Source: Acidimicrobiales bacterium
GTDB taxonomy: Bacteria > Actinomycetota > Acidimicrobiia > Acidimicrobiales > VFJN01
DNA length: 64,000 bases
Assembly: GCA_035316325.1 (NCBI GenBank)
Contig: DATHJB010000011.1
Location: 58,361-122,360 of the forward strand
Direction of reading: 5' to 3'
In this document: piece after piece, positions 40,482-49,884 of the stretch
How the letters are laid out: every line of letters starts with the position of its first letter
Numbering within the stretch: the first letter of the stretch is position 1
The notes under the pieces: model-generated
Database searches by the model: none
What the model was told of the DNA's origin: nothing
The model's input: the letters and a program-made list of their open reading frames with translations, nothing else
Made by a program: the position numbers and the translations under genes

Positions 40482-41471
40482 TCAGGACCAGGCGGGGAGG
40501 AGGCGGGCGACGGCCTCGGCGAGGAGGACGACGGTGGCCAGCATCGGTGGGGCGGTGAGCAGGTAGGCGGAGCGGGGGCGGCTCGTGCGGTAGAGCGCCA
40601 GGGCCACGGTGACCGTCAGCAGGTACGCCAAGCCCGCCAGCACCAGCGGGGCGACGCCGCTGCTGTCACCTTCCCGGCCGTCGGCCTCGGAGCGGCGCCC
40701 GGCCTGGGACGTCGGCTCGTACGGCTGGCCCTCCATCTCGGCCACCACCACCACGGCGTCGCCCTTCGCCCACGGGAGGCTCGAGTCGGACGACACGAGC
40801 GTGAGCCGGTCCTCGTCCTCGGTGGGGCCGTAGACGTCGTCGGGCATGCCCTCGCCCGACGACACGGTCCGCACCTCGTAGAGCGACTGGCCCTGCGGGG
40901 TCGACACCACGATCTCGTCACCCCGCCGCAGCGACGCCAGGTCGCCGAAGGGCGCCCCGAAGGCCGTACGTCGGGCCACGACGCCGCTGTTGCCCGGCTG
41001 GCCCAGTCCGGCGGTGCCCGGCACGTGGCCGGGGCCCCTGCGGGTCTGCTGCGGGCCGACACCCTCGACCACCACCTGGAGCAGCTCCAGGTCGCCGATC
41101 TCGAGCACCGCCACCGGGGCCCCGGGGTCCGGAGCCTCGAGGTCGGGGCCGGCCTCGGCGTTCGGGTCGAAGCTGAGCTCCTCGTCGGCGGCCTGGCGGA
41201 TCTCGGTCCGGATGTCGGCGAGCAGGTTGCGCTGCGACCGCCGCTGCAGCATCGGCCCGACCCCGTAGACCACCAGCACCACGCCCAGCACGGTCACCAG
41301 CAGCCAGGCGGTCACGGCCACCGCGACTCGCCGCGGCGTGATCGGCGCCAGCTCGCTCTGCCACCACGGCCGCGCCTCGACCCCCTCACCCGGCTTCTCA
41401 GCCGGCAGCGGGGCCGGGACGGCGAGCTCGTGATCCTTCTCGACGAGCACCGGCGAGCCGGGAGACGTCAT
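40482..41471 (-). CDS. sortase-fold membrane protein lacking catalytic residues
   Basis: A 329-residue protein with a cytoplasmic N-terminus, one membrane helix at about 50-70 (VAVTAWLLVTVLGVVLVVYGVGP), an extracellular sortase-like barrel (about 118-245) and two C-terminal helices (about 268-325). The barrel segment GQPGNSGVVARRTAFGAPFGDLASLRRGDEIVV aligns with the classic GHPGNTVIAGHRxxxGAPFxxL, but the catalytic His position reads Arg (VARR). The RLTLVSSDSSLPWAKGD segment aligns with TLxTC, but Cys reads Ser. It therefore should not be a working transpeptidase. Its ATG overlaps the stop of the PstS-like protein (ATGA), so the two are made together and may interact. Confidence 0.75.
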   Translation of the reverse strand: MTSPGSPVLVEKDHELAVPAPLPAEKPGEGVEARPWWQSELAPITPRRVAVAVTAWLLVTVLGVVLVVYGVGPMLQRRSQRNLLADIRTEIRQAADEELSFDPNAEAGPDLEAPDPGAPVAVLEIGDLELLQVVVEGVGPQQTRRGPGHVPGTAGLGQPGNSGVVARRTAFGAPFGDLASLRRGDEIVVSTPQGQSLYEVRTVSSGEGMPDDVYGPTEDEDRLTLVSSDSSLPWAKGDAVVVVAEMEGQPYEPTSQAGRRSEADGREGDSSGVAPLVLAGLAYLLTVTVALALYRTSRPRSAYLLTAPPMLATVVLLAEAVARLLPAWS

Positions 41472-43663
41472 GGCGCACCTCGGCCCGAGAGGACGGGGAG
41501 GCGGACCGCCGCCAGCCGGCGGCGGGTGAAACGGGCCGACCGGGCGACGGCTCGGCCGGTGGCCCTGGCGCCCTCGGGCAGCTCACGGCCGGAGGTCAGG
41601 AAGGCAGCGCCGGAGGTGAGCACCACGATCAGGAGGAGCGACAGAGGTGACATCACCTCGTTGAGGCCCCGGACGCCCAGGAACGGCGGCATGTCGATCT
41701 CGGCGTCGTCGACCTCGTCCGCGGCCTCCTCCCGGTCCTCCGCGGTGGACTCCCGGGGAGGCGTGCCCCCGTGCGGGCTGCTGTCGTCGTCCGACGACGG
41801 GCCCCCGGAACCGAAGTCGGAATCGTCGTCGGGCACCGGGACGAAACCGCCCGGCACGGACCCCGGTGGGGGTTGCGTCCCTGGGGGCCGGGTCCCGGGC
41901 GGCTGGGTCGTCGGGGTGGTGGGCGGACCCGGGACACACGTGGTCGACGGCGTGGCGCCCACCTGTGGGATCGCCGCCGTCGCCTCGGTCCGCAGACCCG
42001 GCGTGAGCGGCACGAGCCCGTTCGGCAGCACCGCCTGCCCGTCGCCGGTGATGTACCCGAGCCAGTCGCCCAGCAACTCCTGGCTGTCGGTGCGGGGGGC
42101 GCACACGTCGCCGGCCACGTCGAAGAGCGGCTCCGCCGGCGCCAGCGCGTACTCCACCATCGTCAGCGGATAGGCGCCGGGGGCGGTGGCGGCGACGTTG
42201 GGCGCCAGCAGGCCGTTGTCCTGGCGGGCCATGGTGGGCACGGCGGCGGCCAGCGAGGCCGGCGTCGGTGCCACCCACTCACCGGCCGCGTTCGGGAGGC
42301 TGACCGGGGTCATGCCGAGCCGCGTCGCCGTCGCCAGGTCGGTCCACACCCACTGCGGGCCCAGCTGCGACGGGGACACGTTCACCAGGCGCGTGAAGAC
42401 GGCCCGGTCGATCGCCGACTGGTCCGAGACGATGCTGAGGGACGTCGTGAACGTCGGCTCGTCCGGATCGTCGGGCACACCCAGGTTGGCGGTCACGCCG
42501 CGGTCGGCGGAGGCCTGCGCAGGGCCGGCGTTCCAGGCCGCACCACCCAGCTCGTCGAGGTAGTGGGTCATGTGGAGAGTCACCGCACTGCTGCTCGCGA
42601 GCGCCATCGGTGACCGGGGTTCGACCTGGGAGTAGACGGCGCCGAGCACCGGGTTGCGGGCCAGCACCTCGGGACCGTTCAGGAAGATCTGGCCCTGGCC
42701 CAACATCGTCGCGACCTCTCCCGCCGTGAGGCGCAGCTCGCCGTACGGCAGAGGTTCGGTCGGGGGGACGTTGGGGTCGGTGGCGGTGAAGTGCCCCCCG
42801 GCGGCGGCGAGCACCACCGCGTTGAGGGCCACCGGGGTGGCCACGGTGTCGCGGGTGGCTTCCGGCGTGAACCCGAGCTCGCCGGCACCGACGGCCGTGT
42901 AGGCGATGTCGCGCTCGCCCTCGGCGAAGTCGGTGACGGCCGCACCCTCGTCCGGGATGGGCGCCAGCGTCGCGCTGCCCGTGCCGCCGGGCAGGCCGCA
43001 CTGCGCCCGGGTCCACTCCCGCCAGGCACCGACGATCCGGTCGGACCCGGCCGAGCGCAGCGCACCCGGGGCGGCGCCACCGCAGCTGGCGGTGGGGTCG
43101 TCGTCGACGTAGGTCAGGACGGTCGAGGAGTCGAAGTACTGCGTCGTGGCGCCACCGGCGGTCGGCCGGGCGCCCACGCGCACCACGAGCACGCAGGGGT
43201 CGTCCGGGCCGCAGGTCAGGGCGAAGCGGTCGCCCGTGATCGTGCTGTCCCACTCGGCGGTGCCGACGCCCGCGACGATGCGCCCGCGCGCCCGTGCGTC
43301 GCCGGTGAACCTGTGGAGGGTCCAGAACGACGATGCGCCGGAGGCCGACATGGGGACGTCGCCGGGACAGTTCCCACCGTTCTTCCCGACGTGGGAGACC
43401 GTCGTGTACGCCTGGCCCGGGCGGCAGATGTACGCGTTGACGGCGCTGGCCCTGAGGTCGGATCGCATGGTGACGTCGACGTCGACGAACTGCGCGTCGG
43501 CGAGGCCGTCGGTCCGCGACACCGTGACCGTGAACGGCTCCGGCGTCTGGGCGGAGCTGGTCGGCCCCGGCCCCGCCAAGAAGTTGGCGACGACGAAGAG
43601 CAGGGCGGCCGTAACGACCGCGACCAGCGATCGAGACCTGCGTGCCTCTCGATGGCGGGACAT
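41468..43663 (-). CDS. large PstS-like surface protein with C-terminal membrane anchor
   Basis: A 731-residue exported protein. A signal peptide (SLVAVVTAALLFVVANFLAG) is followed by a beta-rich region (about 40-170, FTVTVSRTDGLADAQFVDVDV) with cysteine pairs, then a periplasmic-binding-like region (about 205-540) whose wording recalls PstS (RSAGSDRIVGAWREWTRAQCG, GQGQIFLNGPEV, GSVQ-like AYPLTMVEYALAP). A long Pro/Thr-rich then acidic linker (about 570-660) leads to a helix at about 678-695 (LSLLLIVVLTSGAAFLTSG) and a basic tail. A PHO-box-like repeat lies upstream at 43767. It is co-translated with the inactive sortase-fold protein. A phosphate-binding or surface scaffold role is inferred. 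Confidence 0.7.
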   Translation of the reverse strand: MSRHREARRSRSLVAVVTAALLFVVANFLAGPGPTSSAQTPEPFTVTVSRTDGLADAQFVDVDVTMRSDLRASAVNAYICRPGQAYTTVSHVGKNGGNCPGDVPMSASGASSFWTLHRFTGDARARGRIVAGVGTAEWDSTITGDRFALTCGPDDPCVLVVRVGARPTAGGATTQYFDSSTVLTYVDDDPTASCGGAAPGALRSAGSDRIVGAWREWTRAQCGLPGGTGSATLAPIPDEGAAVTDFAEGERDIAYTAVGAGELGFTPEATRDTVATPVALNAVVLAAAGGHFTATDPNVPPTEPLPYGELRLTAGEVATMLGQGQIFLNGPEVLARNPVLGAVYSQVEPRSPMALASSSAVTLHMTHYLDELGGAAWNAGPAQASADRGVTANLGVPDDPDEPTFTTSLSIVSDQSAIDRAVFTRLVNVSPSQLGPQWVWTDLATATRLGMTPVSLPNAAGEWVAPTPASLAAAVPTMARQDNGLLAPNVAATAPGAYPLTMVEYALAPAEPLFDVAGDVCAPRTDSQELLGDWLGYITGDGQAVLPNGLVPLTPGLRTEATAAIPQVGATPSTTCVPGPPTTPTTQPPGTRPPGTQPPPGSVPGGFVPVPDDDSDFGSGGPSSDDDSSPHGGTPPRESTAEDREEAADEVDDAEIDMPPFLGVRGLNEVMSPLSLLLIVVLTSGAAFLTSGRELPEGARATGRAVARSARFTRRRLAAVRLPVLSGRGAP

Positions 43664-43766
43664 GTTGTGCCTTCTCCAGTCTGGGGACGCGAGCAGACGG
43701 ACGAGGCCCGCTCGACTCGATGAGGGCCGTTATCGCACACGGACGTGAACGAACTCCGGCCCTCGG

Positions 43767-43784
43767 GGCCAACGAAGGGTGAAC
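43767..43784 (-). promoter_or_regulatory. candidate PHO box ahead of the PstS-like surface protein
   Basis: On the reverse strand, GTTCACC (43784-43778) and GTTGGCC (43773-43767) start 11 bases apart, the unit length of PhoP direct repeats in Streptomyces. The site lies about 104 bases before the gene's ATG. Confidence 0.5.
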
Positions 43785-43789
43785 AGTCC

Positions 43790-43819
43790 GCAGCCCCCGG
43801 CGACGATGCCGGGGGCTGC
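43790..43819 (-). terminator. strong hairpin downstream of pstS
   Basis: Perfect twelve-base arms GCAGCCCCCGGC (43790-43801) and GCCGGGGGCTGC (43808-43819) with a six-base loop, 34 bases past the pstS stop on the reverse strand. It should separate pstS from the downstream surface-protein operon. Confidence 0.75.
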
Positions 43820-43853
43820 AAGACGGTTGCCAGCTACACGCCAGGGCGTGCCG

Positions 43854-45077
43854 TCACACGGGCACGTACAGGCGGCAGAGCGAGCCGCCCAGGTTGTTGG
43901 GGCCGATCGCTCCGGTCAGCCGGCCGAAGCCGAGGCTGGCGATGCTGTCGGTGGTGCCGAGGGTCCCGCTGCACAGCGGGCTCGTCGGACCGGCGTCGAC
44001 GTTGTCGAAGCCCACGTAGCGCTTGGCGCTGTCGTAGGAGACGTGCGTGCTGTCGATGACGTTGAACACGAACCGGACACCCTGGTAGTCGGGGGTCGGG
44101 TCGACCATCGCCACGTTCGACTCACGGACCGGGGCCGCCGGGAACTCGGTGTCCTCGGCGTTCAGCTCGAACTGCCCGTCGTCGCTGCGCACGATGTTCT
44201 GGCCGTCGAGGTTCTTGATGAGCTGACCATGGCGCTGGTCGGGAGCTGCGCCCCGAGCCTGGGCGACCCAGTTGGCGCCCGAGTAGGGCACCAGAGCCGT
44301 CTGCTCGTGGTTGTTGGTGTCGATCAGCTCACCCGTGTTCTCCTGGGTGATGACCGGCGCCGGGCAGGAACCGGTGCTGATCGGCACCGGGTCGAAGCCG
44401 AGCACCGCGTCCCGGAAGAACTGCATCGTGCCGGACGCGGACTGCGGCCAGTAGCGCTGGATGGCGCCGGCCGAACCGCCGACCTGGTTCCAGTTGGTGA
44501 AGGTGCAGTTGTAGATGCCCCGCAGCTGGGCCAGCGTCAGGTTCGCCGGAGCCAGCGTCGACGCCGAGGACCAGCCGACCGCGTCGAGCGCGAAGGCGTA
44601 GTACTCGAACGTCGCCAGGTCACCGGTCGACGGGTTGATCGCCCGCGGGCCGGCCGACGAGCGGGCGATGTCGATGCAGCCGTCGTCCGCGAGCACCGAG
44701 GCACGCAGCGCGTTGCGCCCGGCGCCGGAGCCGTTGGGAGCGACGATCTCACCGCTGCCCGGAGGCGTGCGGTAGCTGATCGCACCGCAGTGCTCGTCCG
44801 CCGGAACGGCGATCGGCGCGGTCTGGACCGACAGGACGTTCCGCAGGATGTCGCGGTCGTCGGCCGGGGTGTCGGGGTTGTTGTTGTAGGTGGTGTCCAG
44901 GTTGTAGTCGGCAACGATGTCCGCCGAGACGTCCTGGGTGGTGTCCGAGCCGGCCAGAGTGATCACGTCCTGGTCGCCGTCGGGGCCGTAGTCGCACGCC
45001 GCGAGGGCGACGACCGACAGCACGGCGGCCCCACCTACGGTGGCGCGCGCGTACCGCTTGACTGAGCGGAAGCTCAT
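43854..45077 (-). CDS. pstS: phosphate-binding lipoprotein, PstS-like
   Basis: Substrate-binding protein for the adjacent PstCAB importer, about 407 residues. The ATG at 45075-45077 follows AGGGGAGAAGG, a strong ribosome site. The N-terminus has a signal ending VVALAAC (lipobox). Phosphate-site-like segments include LAGSDTTQDVSADIV, IDIARSSAGPRAI and SASGTMQFFRDAVLG, where Ser/Thr backbone contacts are expected. The GIYNCTFTNWNQVGG segment is a typical PstS landmark (IFxGxITNWxxxGG). It diverges from pstC across a 266-base region with PHO-like direct repeats in both orientations. Sequence is more distant from classic PstS than from actinobacterial relatives, so phosphate specificity rests mainly on context. 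Confidence 0.85.
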   Translation of the reverse strand: MSFRSVKRYARATVGGAAVLSVVALAACDYGPDGDQDVITLAGSDTTQDVSADIVADYNLDTTYNNNPDTPADDRDILRNVLSVQTAPIAVPADEHCGAISYRTPPGSGEIVAPNGSGAGRNALRASVLADDGCIDIARSSAGPRAINPSTGDLATFEYYAFALDAVGWSSASTLAPANLTLAQLRGIYNCTFTNWNQVGGSAGAIQRYWPQSASGTMQFFRDAVLGFDPVPISTGSCPAPVITQENTGELIDTNNHEQTALVPYSGANWVAQARGAAPDQRHGQLIKNLDGQNIVRSDDGQFELNAEDTEFPAAPVRESNVAMVDPTPDYQGVRFVFNVIDSTHVSYDSAKRYVGFDNVDAGPTSPLCSGTLGTTDSIASLGFGRLTGAIGPNNLGGSLCRLYVPV

Positions 45078-45163
45078 CCTTCTCCCCTCCCTGTGCCCCG
45101 CCTTGGGGCGCTGTGGATGGGTCAGTTCTGACAAAAGGGATCCCAACAGGACAAGGCAATCGG

Positions 45164-45181
45164 AACGAACGAATGGTGAAA
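45164..45181 (-). promoter_or_regulatory. candidate PHO box for pstS
   Basis: On the reverse strand, TTTCACC (45181-45175) and GTTCGTT (45170-45164) start 11 bases apart. The pair lies about 90 bases ahead of the pstS ATG, pointing toward it. Confidence 0.45.
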
Positions 45182-45254
45182 TGTGTTTGTCATCCGGCCG
45201 ACTCAATGCCGGGACATCAACCGGACACCAGCCGTTCATCCTGAGGCCGCTAAC

Positions 45255-45276
45255 GTTCAAGTCGAGTTCGCCCGGG
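45255..45276 (+). promoter_or_regulatory. candidate PHO box for pstCAB
   Basis: GTTCAAGTCGA (45255) and GTTCGCCCGGG (45266) are adjacent 11-base units starting with GTTC; a further GTTCATC lies at 45234. The position suggests that the pstC start is downstream, at 45344 rather than the GTG at 45278. Confidence 0.5.
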
Positions 45277-45343
45277 GGTGCTTGCCGATCCCCGAATCTC
45301 CTGGTTTGATGCCTCGGATGGACAGGCGGACGGGGGCATCGAC

Positions 45344-46339
45344 TTGACCGATCAGCGGGCTGACGACACGCTGCATATCGGGACAACCACCCCGCGCATT
45401 GTCGAAGATCAGCCGACCAAATCGGACCGTATTTTCGGTGGAACCACCACCACGTCCGGGCTCGTCGTACTGGTCCTCTTGGCGCTCGTCGGGCTGTTCC
45501 TGCTGCTGCGGAGCCGTGACGCCTTCGACGTGGCCGGGTGGTCGTTCTTCACCCGCGTCGAGTGGCGCACCGATGTCGACCCGCCCGAGATCGGCGTGCT
45601 CGGCCTGGTCGCCGGCACCGTCCAGGTGGCCGTCATCGCCGTGCTGATCGCCATACCGCTCGCCGTCTGCGCCGCGCTGTTCATCACCGACTACGCGTCG
45701 GCCCGCTGGCGCGGCGTGCTCACGGGGCTCATCGACCTCCTCGCCGCCATCCCCAGCCTGCTCTACGGCATCTGGGGCTGGCTGCTCCTCAGCGAGCAGC
45801 TGGCGCCACTGTCGGCCTTCCTGGCCCGGCACCTCAGCTGGATCCCCTTCTTCGCCACCGGCGACGACCCGGAGCTCGTGCAGTCGATGTTCATCGCCGG
45901 TGTGGTGGTGTCGCTCATGGTGCTGCCGATCGTCGCCTCGGTCACCCGCGAGGTGTTCGCGCAGACCCCGCCGGGCGAGAAGGAGGCCGCCCTCGCGCTC
46001 GGTGGCACCCGCTGGGGCATGATCCGCATGGTCGTGCTGCCCTACGGGCGCGCCGGCATCATCGGCGGCTCGATGCTCGGGCTCGGCCGGGCCCTGGGCG
46101 AGACGATCGCGGTGACGCTGCTGCTCCCCCAGCTCCCGCTGCTCACGTGGCAGGTGCTCGAGAGCGGCGGCGCCACGGTGTCGGGCTTCATCGCCACCCG
46201 GGCCGGTGCCGACGACTTCACCACCTCGGGCCTGATGGCGGCCGGGCTCGTCCTGTTCGCGGGCACCCTGGCCACCAACATGGCGGCGTCGGTGATCGTG
46301 TCCCGCAGCCGCTCGGGCGTCGGCGTGGAGACCGTCTGA
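45344..46339 (+). CDS. pstC: phosphate ABC transporter permease PstC
   Basis: Inner-membrane subunit of the high-affinity phosphate importer, about 331 residues. Six helices are visible after a polar N-terminus, starting [20 protein letters not shown]. PstC landmarks include [22 protein letters not shown] [45 protein letters not shown] and the EAA loop [49 protein letters not shown]. The frame also opens at GTG 45278, but that codon abuts a PHO-box-like repeat; the TTG at 45344 (TTG ACC GAT CAG) is preferred with moderate confidence. The stop shares one base with the pstA ATG. Confidence 0.93.
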   Translation: MTDQRADDTLHIGTTTPRIVEDQPTKSDRIFGGTTTTSGLVVLVLLALVGLFLLLRSRDAFDVAGWSFFTRVEWRTDVDPPEIGVLGLVAGTVQVAVIAVLIAIPLAVCAALFITDYASARWRGVLTGLIDLLAAIPSLLYGIWGWLLLSEQLAPLSAFLARHLSWIPFFATGDDPELVQSMFIAGVVVSLMVLPIVASVTREVFAQTPPGEKEAALALGGTRWGMIRMVVLPYGRAGIIGGSMLGLGRALGETIAVTLLLPQLPLLTWQVLESGGATVSGFIATRAGADDFTTSGLMAAGLVLFAGTLATNMAASVIVSRSRSGVGVETV

Positions 46340-47481
46340 TGGTGGCGCCCGTGCGCCTCCCGCCCCGCCGCGCCGACGTGGCCGCGGCGTCCGCGACGAG
46401 CGCGTCCACCGCCGTCCCCCGCCCCCGGCGGCGCCCGTCGGAGTTCGAGGGCATCGACTACGCCACCATGGCCGGCTGCGCGGTCAGCGCGCTGGCGCTC
46501 AGCTGGGTGGTGTTCACCCGGCTCACCGAGGGCGTCGGCTGGTTCGGCTTCGTGCTCGTCGTCTACCTGTGCTTCCTGGCGCTGTACGGCCTCGTCTCGG
46601 CCGACCGGCTGGGCCGGCTCCTCGCCGTCGACCGCCTGGCGACCGTGGCGATCACCTCCGGCGCGGTGCTGCTGGCGGCGCCGCTGGTGTGGCTGGTCGG
46701 CTACGTGGTGCTCAAGGGCCTGCCGTCGTTGAGCACCGACTTCTTCCGCGAGGACCAGGGCGGCATCACCCCGTCGATGCCGGCCGACGCGGGCGGCGGG
46801 TCGCACGCCATCGCCGGCAGCCTCCAGCAGGTGGCGCTGTCGTTGTCGTTGTCGCTGCCGTTGGCCCTGGCGACGGCGGTGTTCCTCAACGAGACCCGCT
46901 CGCGACTCCGCCGGCCGGTGCGGATCTTCGTCGACGCCATGAGCGGGCTGCCGTCGATCGTGGCCGGCCTCTTCATCTTCGCCGTCCTCATCCTGCCCTA
47001 CGCCGAGGACTCCGACGTGTTCGGCAACAACGGCCTCATGGCCAGCCTCGCCCTGGGCATGATCATGGTGCCCACCATCACCCGCACGGTGGAGGTGGTG
47101 CTGCGCCTGGTGCCCGACGGCCTGCGCGAGGCCAGCCTGGCCCTGGGCGCGTCGCGGGCGCGCACGGTCTGGTCGGTGGTGCTGCCGACCGCCCGCAGCG
47201 GCATCACCACCGCCGTCGTGCTGGGCATCGCCCGGGCCGTCGGCGAGACCGCCCCACTGCTGTTCACGTCGGTGGGCGCCAGCCTCTTCAACTCGAACCC
47301 GTTCAACGGGCCGCAGGAGAGCCTGCCGCTCTTCGTGTTCAGGAACATCCGCAACACGCCGCTGCCCACGCAGATCGACCGCGGCTTCACCGGCGCGCTC
47401 GTGCTGATGCTGATCGTGCTGACGCTCTTCGCCATCACCCGGATGGTGGGCGGCGAACGCAAGGGAGGGAGACGAAGGTGA
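46339..47481 (+). CDS. pstA: phosphate ABC transporter permease PstA
   Basis: Second permease subunit, 380 residues, longer than Escherichia PstA because of an N-terminal extension with extra helices (about 45-100, [16 protein letters not shown] and [17 protein letters not shown]). Core features are [64 protein letters not shown] and the EAA loop [48 protein letters not shown]. It starts at an ATG overlapping the pstC stop (TGATG), and its own stop overlaps the pstB GTG (GTGA), so pstCAB are translationally coupled. Confidence 0.95.
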   Translation: MVAPVRLPPRRADVAAASATSASTAVPRPRRRPSEFEGIDYATMAGCAVSALALSWVVFTRLTEGVGWFGFVLVVYLCFLALYGLVSADRLGRLLAVDRLATVAITSGAVLLAAPLVWLVGYVVLKGLPSLSTDFFREDQGGITPSMPADAGGGSHAIAGSLQQVALSLSLSLPLALATAVFLNETRSRLRRPVRIFVDAMSGLPSIVAGLFIFAVLILPYAEDSDVFGNNGLMASLALGMIMVPTITRTVEVVLRLVPDGLREASLALGASRARTVWSVVLPTARSGITTAVVLGIARAVGETAPLLFTSVGASLFNSNPFNGPQESLPLFVFRNIRNTPLPTQIDRGFTGALVLMLIVLTLFAITRMVGGERKGGRRR

Positions 47482-48371
47482 GCATCCCAACGGAGCAGGC
47501 GACGGAGCAAGCGGTCGACCTGACGGCCGGCCCGATGCGGTCGATCGACGATCCGCTCGCCGGCCGGCCGCCGATACGCCTGGTCGGCGGCCCGCCGCCC
47601 GGCGCCGCCACCCTCACCGCCCGCGGCGCCTGCGCCTGGTTCGGCGACCACCTCGTGCTGGAGAACGTCGACCTGCACATGCCGGCCAACCAGGTGACGG
47701 CGCTGATCGGGCCGTCGGGCTGCGGCAAGTCGACGTTCCTGCGCCTGCTCAACCGCATGCACGAGCTGGTGCCCGGCGCCCAGCTGGCGGGCGAGGTGCT
47801 GCTCGACGGCCAGGACATCTACCGGGCCGGCATCCGCGCCCAGGAGGTGCGCCTGCGGATCGGCATGGTGTTCCAGAAGCCGAACCCGTTCCCCGCCATG
47901 AGCATCCGCGACAACGTGCTCGCCGGGCTCAAGCTGGCCCGCATCCGCTGCTCGAACAAGCAGGAGCTGGTGGAGCAGGCGCTGCTGCGGGCGGGCCTGT
48001 GGCGCGAGGTGCGCGACCGGCTCGGCGACGCCGGCGGAGCCCTCTCCGGCGGTCAGCAGCAGCGGCTGTGCATCGCCCGCGCCCTGGCCGTGCAGCCCAA
48101 CGTGCTGCTGATGGACGAACCCTGCTCGGCGCTCGACCCCACGTCGACCCGCCGCATCGAGGACACCATCGCCGAGCTGCGCCAGCACATCACCGTGGTG
48201 ATCGTCACGCACAACATGCAGCAGGCCCAGCGGGTGTCCGACCACTGCGCCTTCTTCCTGGCCACCGAGAACCAGCCGGGCCAGGTCGTCGAGCACGACA
48301 CGACCGAGACGATCTTCTCCGACCCGGCCGACGAGCGCACGCTCGCCTACGTCGAGGGTCGGTTCGGCTGA
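47478..48371 (+). CDS. pstB: phosphate ABC transporter ATP-binding protein PstB
   Basis: ATPase of the importer, 297 residues with a 45-residue N-terminal extension. Walker A is GPSGCGKST, followed by [29 protein letters not shown], the PstB-specific wording. The Q-loop is [18 protein letters not shown], the signature [16 protein letters not shown], Walker [14 protein letters not shown] and the H-loop [19 protein letters not shown]. The GTG at 47478 overlaps the pstA stop and has GGGAGGGAGACGAAG upstream, a strong ribosome site. The PstS-like gene begins one base after its stop. No phoU is seen downstream. Confidence 0.96.
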   Translation: MSIPTEQATEQAVDLTAGPMRSIDDPLAGRPPIRLVGGPPPGAATLTARGACAWFGDHLVLENVDLHMPANQVTALIGPSGCGKSTFLRLLNRMHELVPGAQLAGEVLLDGQDIYRAGIRAQEVRLRIGMVFQKPNPFPAMSIRDNVLAGLKLARIRCSNKQELVEQALLRAGLWREVRDRLGDAGGALSGGQQQRLCIARALAVQPNVLLMDEPCSALDPTSTRRIEDTIAELRQHITVVIVTHNMQQAQRVSDHCAFFLATENQPGQVVEHDTTETIFSDPADERTLAYVEGRFG

Positions 48372-48372
48372 C

Positions 48373-49884
48373 ATGCGGCATCCCGGTCGACTCCGACGGC
48401 GGCTGCTGCTGGCCCTGGTCGCGGGGGCCTGCCTCGGCGGCACGGTGACGGTGACGGTGCCGGCGGGCGCCCGGGTCGAGCCTGCCGACGTCGCCGCCGC
48501 ACCCGCCGCTCCCGCAGCACCGCTGGCGCCCACCAACATCGCCGGCCGGGGCTCCAGCTACGTCGGCCCGGCGATGACCCAATGGACCGCCGACGCCTAC
48601 ACCCGCGGCCTCAACGTCAACTACCTGCCCACGAGCTCGCCCGACGGGCTGGGGCAGTTCCAGCAGTCGACGGTCAACTTCGCCGGCACCGAGGCGGAGT
48701 TCTCGTCGCTGCTCGGCCTCGGCAACGACAACCAGGTGCGCCGCGGCTTCCAGTACGTGCCCGACGTCGCCGGCGCCGTGGCGGTCATGTACAACGTCAC
48801 GGACCGGGCCGGGCGCAAGGTCGACTACCTGCGCCTGTCGCGCCGGACGGTGGCGCTGATCTTCCTCGGCGAGATCAGCAACTGGTCCGACGCCCGGATC
48901 ACCAACGATCTCGGCGGCGGCGTCGTCCTGCCCGACGAGCCGATCACCGTCGTCTACCGCTCGGGCCCGTCCGGCACCACGGCCCTCTTCTACGACTTCG
49001 TGCAGAACATGGCGCCCGCCGAGTTCGACGCCTGGGTGGCGAGGAACCGCTACCCGCAGGGCGTGCGCATCATCGACCCGGGCGTGTCGCCCAACTTCGT
49101 GCCCCGTGGCCTGGGCCTGGCCGGCTCCGACCTGATGGCGCAGCACACGGCCCGCACACCGTGGACGATCACCTACGACGAGTTCGCCTACGCCAAGCGC
49201 TACAACGTCAACACCGCCTGGATCCAGAACGAGTCGGGCCAGTGGGTGCAGCCCTACGCCGGCAACATCTCGGCGGCCCTGGAGTCGGCCCAGCTGCGGC
49301 CGGACCTGAGCCAGGAGCTGTCGGGCGTGTACCGCAGCCGCGAGAACGGCGCCTACCCGATCTCGGCGTACAGCTACGTCGTGACGCAGTGCGCCCCGGC
49401 GGGCGACCGGCCGACCTGCAAGGGCAACTACGCCGACACGAGGATCAGCGAGACGCTCGACGCCTGGATGCAGTACATCGCCTGCGACGGCCAGATCCAG
49501 ATGGCCGAGATCGGCTACTCGCCGTTGCCGCCGATCCTGTCGCAGGAGATGTACAAGTCCGTCCAGCGCATGTGGGGCCGGCCGATCTCGCAGGCGAAGC
49601 AGCTCAACTGGGACAACTGCAAGAACCCGCGCTTCGACCCGAACTACCGCCCACCCACGCCCCCCGACCCGCCGGCGACGACACCACCGGCACGACCGGC
49701 GACGACGACGGTGGCGACGACCCGTCCGGCGCTGGTGGCGGTGACACCACCACGACCGTGGACGGGGGCGGCGACGAGGTGGCGGCCGCCCGCTCGGGTG
49801 AGGTGGAGGCCGTCGGCGGCGGGTCGGGTTCCTGGCAGGACAGCGACCCGGTGGCCTTCAAGCGCCGAGGGCCCAGTGCGATGA
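48373..49884 (+). CDS. PstS-like secreted substrate-binding protein (third copy; 3' end probably frameshifted)
   Basis: An exported binding protein; this frame gives 503 residues. A signal peptide (LLLALVAGACLGGTVTVTVPAGA) precedes an Ala-rich stretch and a PstS-like domain (about 52-400): NIAGRGSSYVGPAMTQWTADAY, VNFAGTEAEFSSLLG, ALIFLGEISNWSDARITNDL and VVYRSGPSGTTALFYDFVQN, the last two being PstS landmarks. After about codon 430 the frame turns into Pro/Arg-rich low-complexity sequence, while another frame continues with a sensible acidic linker and membrane anchor (49666-49976). A one-base deletion at the C-run 49660-49665 would explain this. It starts directly after pstB and is probably cotranscribed with the importer. 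Confidence 0.8.
   Translation: MRHPGRLRRRLLLALVAGACLGGTVTVTVPAGARVEPADVAAAPAAPAAPLAPTNIAGRGSSYVGPAMTQWTADAYTRGLNVNYLPTSSPDGLGQFQQSTVNFAGTEAEFSSLLGLGNDNQVRRGFQYVPDVAGAVAVMYNVTDRAGRKVDYLRLSRRTVALIFLGEISNWSDARITNDLGGGVVLPDEPITVVYRSGPSGTTALFYDFVQNMAPAEFDAWVARNRYPQGVRIIDPGVSPNFVPRGLGLAGSDLMAQHTARTPWTITYDEFAYAKRYNVNTAWIQNESGQWVQPYAGNISAALESAQLRPDLSQELSGVYRSRENGAYPISAYSYVVTQCAPAGDRPTCKGNYADTRISETLDAWMQYIACDGQIQMAEIGYSPLPPILSQEMYKSVQRMWGRPISQAKQLNWDNCKNPRFDPNYRPPTPPDPPATTPPARPATTTVATTRPALVAVTPPRPWTGAATRWRPPARVRWRPSAAGRVPGRTATRWPSSAEGPVR

Noticed and set aside
49660..49665. Programmed -1 frameshifting at the C-run
   Set aside because: Six C residues do not form a standard X-XXY-YYZ slippery heptamer in this frame and no stimulatory structure was evident, so it is not claimed as programmed; the frame change itself is reported.
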